DNA of 64,000 bases, from contig CM041465.1 in the NCBI GenBank assembly GCA_023213395.1, positions 72,237,741-72,301,740 of the forward strand. Reading direction: 5' to 3'. How positions within the stretch are numbered: the stretch's first letter is position 1; each line of letters opens with the position of its first letter. The notes under the pieces are model-generated. The model was not told the DNA's origin. It did no database searches and saw only the letters and a list, made by a program, of their open reading frames with translations. The stretch is from Cycas panzhihuaensis (taxonomy: Eukaryota > Cycadophyta). Position numbers and translations under genes: made by a program. This document shows positions 55,954-64,000 of this stretch, piece after piece.

Positions 55954-58900
55954 GACATATACATGCCCACCCACATATAGGATGTGTGGTGCAAGCCATA
56001 ACCACACATCAAGACAAGATGCCAACCAAAACACATGATGTGAGATGTGGGACAAACACACACACATAGAGTATGCCTCTACAGGAAATGAACCTTGGCC
56101 AAAGTGTGGAAGCTCCACTGCTTTACCAAGAGACCAAACCCACTTTGGCCATTATTCTAATTATTAAGACAATAACCCTTGCAATCATTATCAAGAGAAT
56201 CAATCATTCATGAGATGCCTAATGAACATATGTCATGAGCATGCACCAACTAATGAGAAATCACAATGATATTAAGATAGTACCAATACCAAAGGTGATC
56301 CCAACAGTAAACGAAACAATAAACCAAGATGGCTCCAATAATGAAAAAAGCCTTTGACGCCTTTTCCTATAGGTAGGACTTACCTAATAGCTAAAGCTAA
56401 GAAGAATAACAAAATTGTACCCAATATAATACATAGATTGGTATTTATAATATTTTGTCCTAATAAGAAGCTTCAAATACAAGTTATGCCCTAACTTAAT
56501 TTCCTTTAGAAGCTCCTATCTTTTTGCACAATTATTCATACACTTAATCTCACCCCACACTAACTAGGTGAGTAATACAAAATGTGCACGCTTACATAAT
56601 ATAAATCTTAATGCACTTAATTATTGACTAATACATAAATCTTTATATTTATTCAATATCATAGGATTTTTCTCTCTGTGATTGCTCAACTAGCATGAAG
56701 CATCGACTTGCTTCTAGTTATTCTTTATCCAATGATTCTATTGCGCTATCTTCAATTCTACATGCATTGTATTTTTATCACCGCCCCATTTTTCTCTCTA
56801 CCCCCTTCATCAACCTATTCCTTATACCAAAATCACCATGACCATTATAATCTTGTTAACTTGTTGATTTATATAAATCTTTAATAAGATGCCAAATTCA
56901 ATCAACAATGGAACCAAATGTTGGATGCCTAAGTGTATCTATGTTATTCCTGCATTCAATCAATCACTTAACTATAATTAACATCCAACTAGGCATTATC
57001 CCGAACACACAGTTTCACCAACAATCCTTTGTTCCATTAGTTTTATGACCATCAACTAGTGTGATTGCTCTCACCAATCACATTATCTAATAGTCAATGC
57101 TTACAAGTATTTGACTCTCGGCTAGAGATCACTATCAACATAGAGCTATATAAAATACAAAACTTATTATGGATCTATCTAAATTTATCCAAGATCATTC
57201 CATCATTACAACAAGTATTTATGCTAACTTATATGGTTGCATAATCAATTATGAAAATAGATTCATAACAGCCAATCGACAGCTTAACCCATGCCAACAT
57301 CGACCTGTGGCAACAACTAGCCTTGTTGACAAATGTCAACAAGCAACGAAGCAATTGACATTAACAATGTCGACATAAGCAACCAACATTATGGAGCATA
57401 AGCCAAATGCTTCTAAGGAGCTAGAAGCCAAGTATGATTCAAAAAGTGCTGATACTAAATGCATTGCTTTTCAATTGGATGAGGGAAAATTATAAAGTCA
57501 ATGAGATTAGATGTTTTTACATGGAAATTGTAGTTGAAGAGGAGGGAAATCAAGGGAATTGAGAGGAAGCTCTAATCAAATCATTGAACAACCCACTTAG
57601 GAATGTTGAGGAGTATAAGGACACCTTTGAGAATGAAGTAGATAAATACCTTGTAGCAATCTGAGAAGACTCTAGCCAATTGCTACCAAAAGGGTCACTA
57701 GTAGCAACCCAAGTTTAGCTTAAGAAGGCAAAACTACCAATGAAAAGATTAGTTGTACTATAGACATGGTGCAAGGAGTTGGAGAGATTCAATCATGGAA
57801 TAGGTTATTAGGCATCAATAAAGTGTTGATGCCAAATAGATGAGTAAGAAAGGCATCAAGAGAGCTTGATGTCAATTTTTAATTTAACAAACAAAAAAAA
57901 AAAAAAAAATACTAGATAAAAATTACATATAGAACAAAAGAATTGAAAAAACAACCTCATCCTATATCAACCACATTTATAACTAATGAAGAATTGAATG
58001 AATGTTGTATTGCTTCTTAAATGGCATAACAAAGCGAGTACACAAAGTATATGCCACTCAACTATACAAAAAGGCATATAGGAGTGTGCAGTTTGAACTT
58101 ATGCAAAGAGCATACCAAGAGTATGACTTGATGATTTATAAAGGGCATACCTTCAATTCCATACGAAGGGCATATTTAATGGAAATTCTAAAGAAAATAT
58201 GAGGCGAATGTCTAGTAACTTATAAGTGAAAGCATAAAGTGTATAAGTTCTTTGATTTAAACAAGACACACCAAGTGAATCTTTTCTCTTATGAAAAAGG
58301 GCATACCAACTAAATCCCCTAAAGTCTCATGAGGCAATGGCTGTCTCCACAAATCTTGAATTGCCACAATGACATGACAAGTCATCGATTACAAAAGTGT
58401 CAACCATAAATACAAAAAGAAAACAAATGTTGTGCCCAAGGAATATGCGTAAGGAAAGGACCCAAAAAGTGTAACGAGTGCTAAGACAAAGAAGTAAGCC
58501 ATTCTTATACAAGCAATTTGTCCTCCATTGTGCTTCTTAAAGTTTATATGGGCTCAAAATTCCATTAGTCTAGCATGAGAGAAACCAACAGTGAGAAACA
58601 TAATAAAATAATGAGAATAAAATGAAATGTCAAATTTACTACACTTTTGATAAAGTATTTTTAAAGGCTAAGCTTGTAAAGGGCCACATAAATAACCCCT
58701 TGAGGATTAAACGGAGATTGAAGGCTTTGTTGGAATTTGAAACAAGGGAAAATTACCCTAACTTTGTTGATGGATAAGTAATTTTAATTAACATGCATTT
58801 ATTCACTAGTTCAAACATACAACAAATACTCGCCACAACAGCTTTCATTCAACAATTATGGTTTAGTAGCAAAATCCAGCTCCATAGCATCAATCATCCT

Positions 58901-59340
58901 AAAGAGGATATAAAATAAATAGATCAACTCTTGTGCTAATATTCATATGCATCGTTGCAAATTTCAAATAATATAATATAATAACGCATCACACACAATC
59001 TCATAAGTGCTTGAATAAGCCCTAACTCACGTGACTGATGGAAACAAAAAATTAGGGTTAATTCCAAACTTAAATTTGTTTCAAATATATTCCCAATAAA
59101 AGAGAATATATCAATATTCGTGAGGAAGGCCAGAGGTCTGACTGCAAAAATCTCATTACATTGATCTCGTGGGACATGTCAGTACAGTGTTTGACATGAA
59201 ATATATCATGTCAGGCAGCTTGGTCTAATTGCTGCCATAGCACCAAAGAAAGTGATTGGTTTAATAGCTTAATAATTGCATGTCCACAAGCACATCGCAG
59301 ATATAAATTTTCATTTTATTAATATAAAGAAGGTGATATT
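55954..59340. other. AT-rich sequence without recognisable genes
   Basis: No exon or element was identified. An A-run of about 17 lies at 57893-57909. The words AAAGGGCATACC and GGCATA recur loosely at 58030-58310. A plus-strand gag-like trace around 57580-57760 (NVEEYKDTFENEVDKYL) is too weak to call. If the ARMC7-like exon is real, this is part of its first intron. Confidence 0.5.
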
Positions 59341-59342
59341 TC

Positions 59343-59389
59343 ACACACATACATACATACATACATATGTGTACGTATATATGTGTGCG

Positions 59390-59417
<28 letters not shown>
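59343..59417. repeat. Compound microsatellite (CATA)n / (GA)n
   Basis: CACACACATACATACATACA, then a TATGTGTACG stretch, then a GA run of about 26 bases. Confidence 0.9.
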
Positions 59418-59421
<4 letters not shown>

Positions 59422-59851
59422 GCAAAACAGTCATCCATGCCACCCACCAGCAATACGCAGCACTTAATTTTCGCATACAGGGGATCAACTCCTGGTACAA
59501 AACCTCTATATGGCAAACAAGAAAGTGTACCAGTGCATGTTACTTATTAGTATTTGCTTATTATTCTCGCAAATTAGTTTTGGGCTATTACTATTACAGC
59601 AGGATTAACACCAGACCATTCTCTATAAAATTCAAAGGGCTTAGCCATAAAAACTCTACTTATGATCCAACTTTATTCAAAAAAAAAAAGTTCGCTTTCT
59701 AAGCTGTACGCTATAAAGCTTAACCCCGCCCAAACATACATATATGCCTCCAAATAACGCGTGCCCATGAAATTCTACTCCGCTTAAAATAAATCAATAT
59801 TTCAGCAAAATTATAATTTCCAGAAGTGAAATTTGTGAAATAGAAAAGTAC

Positions 59852-59923
59852 CTGTAGGTACTGTTCCCTCGAAGTGCCATATTTGCCAGTCCGCTGTATC
59901 TGCCTCTCTTCGTTGGTGAACAT
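59852..59923 (-). CDS. ARMC7: First coding exon, ARMC7-like armadillo repeat protein
   Basis: The ATG at 59923 opens 24 codons, MFTNEERQIQRTGKYGTSRE followed by QYLQ, ending in CTACAG|GTACTT, a good splice donor in phase 0 at 59852/59851. From memory, plant ARMC7 orthologues begin with MFTN, a Gln/Arg-rich stretch, RTG+xGTPR and QYLQELV, then armadillo repeats; the human protein has GRLGYLQALV there. ARMC7 is a small armadillo protein linked to spliceosome-associated complexes in animals; its plant role is not settled. Only exon 1 is in view; no second exon was found to the left down to 55954. The upstream in-frame-free leader and TCP-type sites support a real 5' end. A chance ORF with a donor remains possible. 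Confidence 0.55.
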
Positions 59924-60095
59924 TCCTGCAACACCTCTAATTGTTCAACCTCTACGCATTTATTCCCTTCTTTTATAAGATCCTTACTGTTTATCCGTCC
60001 ATAATTGAAGTATTTACAGATATTTGTTTGTTCCCTTTGACAGAAGACGGCCTCGAGTTTCTCCGGACAACCCACCCACGCAAAGTGTCATAGAG

Positions 60096-60147
60096 GTGGG
60101 TCCTACGGATGCATATAAATCATATGTCGTGGTTTGCATGTGGGGCC
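60096..60147 (-). promoter_or_regulatory. Two TCP-type GGNCCCAC sites upstream of the exon
   Basis: On the minus strand GGACCCAC (60096-60103) and GGCCCCAC (60140-60147) match the class I TCP consensus GGNCCCAC, common in promoters of plant housekeeping genes (family knowledge). They lie about 175-225 bp upstream of the start codon. A TATA-like CATATAAAT (60111-60119) points the other way. Confidence 0.5.
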
Positions 60148-61495
60148 CCTAACACCGAGGATAAAATGCAGAGTAGCTTGTCTACCACCTGGGCAGCGCG
60201 AGATTCTTTGGGACATCCAGTTCAATGGCTGCATGTTAAAAGTTGCACGGCAGTAGTATGATATCTTTGTTGGAGTCGGAACAAGCTATATGATACACAC
60301 ATTTTTATATCCTTCTCGTCTCACGGTTTTGTTTTGGTTGCTACTTCAATAGCATTTTATTAAATTGTTCTTTGAACTTACACGATATAATATTTATCCA
60401 TATTTATGTATATTATGGATTTAAAAGAAACTAGAACTTTTTAGTATCATCAAAACATTTATCTATATATGATTTAGATTATGTAAGACCTACATCAGCA
60501 CTAACATTTTATATTCAACCAACAATTATATTAGCATACACTGTATAGAATTTATTTAGATTTCAATACTAAATCTTTATGTTTAGTCAATTATATTTTT
60601 TATGTAAAAAGTGAAAAAAAGAATGGAGACTTTTATTATGTTTTATTATGTGTAAATTATTAAATAAGTTTTAATTATAATTTTTTTATTAAACGAATGT
60701 TATTAGGTAATTATTTACAATAAGTGTATACTAGTGTTTACTTGGGGTTTAAGACATCTTGGGTGAATTAGCCCTCTTGTAGAGAGAGGGAATGCACAGG
60801 GAGGAAGTGATAGATAAAATATAACACTTGGCTCAAGGTGAGATGTTATGTGTTGTGGAAAGGTAAATGGACTAAGTATGACTCAAAGAGTTTGAAGAAG
60901 CAGAAGAGGTAGAGAAAGCAAGAATAGAAAAGCAAAGAGGGAAAAAAAAGAAAAATCCTATTAGGACATCCAACTACTTATTTCATTTCACCCTTATGTT
61001 AAGAAGTTCTAATTTAATGTATGTATGTATTACATCTGCATTTAAGCCTTGAAGGATACCTTGAGAGGGGCATAATAACTCACCAACTTACAACAAATAA
61101 CAAGTGACCACTAAGAGTGTTATTACTTAAAAACTAAGATTTCCCCATTAGTTCTCCTTATAACCCCATATAAAAAATAAAATTACCTCTTTGTATCCCT
61201 TCAGTCTCTCTCGCACAATACATCGATAGTAGGTCGACTCCACCAAGTATATTGAGTTTGCATATACAAGTGCACTAATCTTTGTGGATGTTATTTCCAC
61301 TATACACAGACTAGAATAATGCGAGTAAGCACAAACAAGTGATGATAATGCCATTAGTATAATCACTCAAATAACCCAAACAAATGTAATTTAAGATATG
61401 TAGTTTTACCTAAGCACGCCAAGTAATTATATAAAGGAAATAAGCACATTCAATCATGTAACCATATGAAAGAGAAACAAGCAACCAAGAGTCCT

Positions 61496-61525
61496 AAAAT
61501 CCAAGTGCGCTTACACTTGGATTTT
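61496..61525. repeat. Perfect inverted repeat, 12-bp arms
   Basis: AAAATCCAAGTG, loop CGCTTA, then CACTTGGATTTT. It could be a hairpin or a small foldback element footprint. Confidence 0.8.
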
Positions 61526-63039
61526 CCTTTAAGTGATCATATGGATGCCTCTAAATACCTTCATAAGCAACCTAAATATGGAAATAAGGCAAGACAAGGA
61601 AAAGGATGAGAGAAGAAGGGGATTGCCCTTTAAGTTGATTGTTCCTTTTACTTCCTTTTAGGTCTTTTTAGGGTTTAAATCTTAAGTCTTTATTTGAGAA
61701 GGCCGTGAAGTAATCACATTAAAAAAGGTAAGGTTTAGGTGGTTTAAAAAAGTATTTCTCCCACAAGTAAGCTAAACAAGCCACCAACAAACATAGTTAT
61801 ACAAAAGGAGGTTAGTTAACCCCCTCTAAAAGATAATGATATAAAGTAAAATTAGAAAAGAGAATAGAAATATAAGTTTATCTTCAATGCTTAATAAGAA
61901 GTAACAAGACTAGCTTGAGGAATAAGATAAAATATTAAAGCCAAACTTGCACCAAATATACTTAAGTGAGGGGGGCAAACACCTCATATTTGTACTCAAA
62001 AGGCCTCAATATTCTCTTCGTAATGTCACTAGTGAAAGAGTGGGGAGGTGAGGTGTAATATGCAATCTAAACAAGTAGAGGATATAATCAGAAAATTTGT
62101 TCCAAGCCACATCAAAACCAATATGCAGAACCTTGATCTTAAGCATGAAAACCAACAAAGCAAAAAGAGAAAAAAAAAAAAAGTAGATTCAAGCAACAAG
62201 ACAAGGGTGGATTTTAGGCAAAGAGCACATAATGACCAAACTAGCAAGTTACCCTTTAAGCTTTCATACAAGCAAGTAAAAAAAAAACACCAAAAATGGG
62301 GGGAAAAAAAGTCTAAAGAGAGGATATTAATCTAATGAGTAATAAGCAATGGGAAGTGTTGATGCTCAAGTATATTGCTGGACCTCTCTTAAATATTATA
62401 AAACGTAAGCCAAGCTTCTAAAAATTATGAGACTTAAGTAATAATTTCAAAGGAAATGAAAGAGGAATTAAGCTACAAGCCACTAAGAAGTAATAACAAC
62501 CATAAGAGTATGGAATCATAAAGAAGAATTATTAATGAAGCAAATTTAAGAGTGATTTCAACAAGAAAAAGTGGGTAGCAATTTGATCTTGAAGGTAACC
62601 CACCCCCAAAACTAAGTTTTAGGTGGAGAAACTTCAAAGAATAAAGGTCTCCTTTAGTCTTTTTATTTTTTTACTAATGGAAGATGAGCCAAAATCTACA
62701 ATAAGATAAACAAGCACAGTAAAGAGCAAGGGAACTCTTAACCAAATAGCCAAGGGTTAAAGAATTCCAAAAAGACAGAAGAAACCTAAGCAAAATAATA
62801 CAAAACTATTAATTTTCCCAAAAAGCTCAAGTTAAAAAGCCTTAAACCTTTTAGCTTTAAGGAATAGGTAGGGCTCCATATCACACAATTTTTAGTAAAA
62901 AATCACTATATTTTTAGCCCATAATATTCCTAGTAGTATTAGGTTTAATAAAATGATAAGATTAGAGAGAAAAGGGCTATGAAAAATCTAATTTTCTATG
63001 AAATTTATAATCGCATAAGTAATCTAACCAAAATTAAGC

Positions 63040-63215
63040 TGACACTACTAAAATTAGATCTATACTGCTAAATTTTGGATAATACCACCAAATTGTTTGG
63101 TACTACTACCAAAATTTGAGCCACGATGTTATAAGGCCATTATAATTTTGGTAATACTACCAAAATTATGAAAGTACTAATGTAAATTTGGCAATCAAAT
63201 ACCACCAAATTTTAA
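63040..63215. repeat. Clustered ACCACCAAATTTTGGTA words
   Basis: About eight imperfect copies of (TACTACC)AAAATTTGG or its complement within 175 bases, partly palindromic. Confidence 0.55.
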
Positions 63216-64000
63216 AAAATAATAAAACTAACAAATTCTTTAAACAAAAACAAGTAGATAAATGATGCAATAGTGCCAAACAATGGCAAAAGCAAAATGG
63301 GAGAGGGGAAAGCTAATATTATAAAGAGGATAAACCTCCCATCCTTGCATGATAATGTTTGTTCTATAATCATAGTTGCTTTGAAAATGAGGGCTCAAAG
63401 CACAAGATAACATTACATTAAATAAGCCATTCCTTACATAGTAAATATAAAAGGAAGAATAATACCTAACCACTAAGGAGGCCAAAAATTAGTGAAGCAT
63501 TTGCCCCTTTAACAACCGAATCTTGATAATAGGAATGTCATAAGATGCTAATAGTTATCAATGAATTTAGGCTATAAGCACTAAGTGAGGATGCAATGAA
63601 TAAGATTATCTACTTTAGCATTGTGAGCTCTAGCAATGTGACAGATTTAGATATGGGTAAATTATGCTAAGAGTGACTTGGCTGAGTTTTCAAACATATG
63701 AAGTTAGGGATTAAGGGTCTAATAAATACTAGTTAATTAGTGGGCAATGAGGAGAGAATTTACATAAACAATGATGTTTGAGAGATATGCATTGATCACA
63801 TCTTAGGGGCACTAATAACGATGCCATACTGAGCTAAGTTATTCATGGTAGAAAGAAGAAATACACTACACTTGTAATGACTCAATCAAAAGGAGCTTGA
63901 ATAGACCATGTAGTAGTAGAAGGCCCATGGTTCCCATAACTTCTCTTATCTTTATGGTTGAAAAATACCATGGATGTGGTAATAACTTGTGAAAGGTCAA

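Larger units (their letters stand above)
60270..64000. other. AT-rich sequence without recognisable genes
   Basis: No exon, element or RNA gene was recognised. It contains a perfect inverted repeat at 61496-61525, several A-runs (62170, 62280, 62305) and short ACCAAATTTTGG words at 63050-63215. Confidence 0.55.

Noticed and set aside
57580-57760. Gag-like trace NVEEYKDTFENEVDKYL
   Set aside because: Only one short stretch, with no zinc knuckle, protease or LTR nearby.
59261-59516. Minus-strand ORFs with poly-Leu/Ser stretches
   Set aside because: Translations of the GA and CATA microsatellite.
60166-60261. 32-codon plus-strand ORF beginning MQSSLSTTWAARD, downstream of a TATA-like box
   Set aside because: Too short, no known motif, no splice evidence; a divergent transcript cannot be shown.
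1-64000. CRISPR arrays, bacterial operons, phage or rRNA/tRNA genes
   Set aside because: No direct repeat-spacer pattern, ribosome-site-led gene runs or conserved RNA sequences were seen; the window is plant nuclear DNA.

Overview
The window reads as intergenic and intronic DNA of a seed plant with a large genome, most likely a gymnosperm. This is inferred from dense, old, nested LTR retrotransposons, AT-rich unique sequence and gene pieces far apart. The species cannot be told from the sequence. No bacterial operons, rRNA, tRNA or CRISPR arrays were seen. Almost every coding trace is a decayed gag-pol fragment. The only likely host gene is one first exon at 59852-59923 on the minus strand.

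Layout. 1-458: 5' end (LTR, primer binding site, leader) of a minus-strand copia-type element J leaving the window. 459-4011: minus-strand chromovirus-like gypsy A, cut by J. 4012-9590: plus-strand gypsy B (Tat-like, DGGS protease), lacking integrase, with its 3' LTR. 10333-12316: truncated minus-strand copia H. 14191-14560: lone RNase H remnant. 17496-55953: the main structure, read here as one old minus-strand Tat-like gypsy E of the same family as B, opened by later insertions. These are C (18793-23940, chromovirus, TSD TTGGT), F (28218-33568, copia, TSD AATTA), N (36763-40955, gag-only non-autonomous element, TSD CATAT/CGTAT) and D (40972-55267, copia, TSD CTAGA). D itself carries copia G (41704-47900, TSD TCGTG/TGGTG) in its leader. 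Outside the insertions E keeps its 5' LTR, leader, gag, protease, RNase H tail, integrase, a 65-bp minisatellite, an extra downstream ORF, polypurine tract and 3' LTR. Its reverse transcriptase is deleted.

55954-64000 is mostly unique AT-rich DNA with one microsatellite. It holds the putative ARMC7-type first exon and an upstream region with two TCP-type GGNCCCAC sites. Exon 2 was not found; if the reading is right, the first intron is at least 3.9 kb and may contain the retrotransposon cluster.

How the parts work together: these are layers of parasitic elements, none fully intact by eye. The most unusual parts are N (gag-like start joined to an acidic ORF, no pol), the GTTGCAAC minisatellite sharing sequence with its family's LTR, the GC-rich foldback in the F LTRs, and the extra ORF split by C. 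LTR boundaries were set from TG...CA ends, adjacent primer binding sites or polypurine tracts, and target duplications read by eye.
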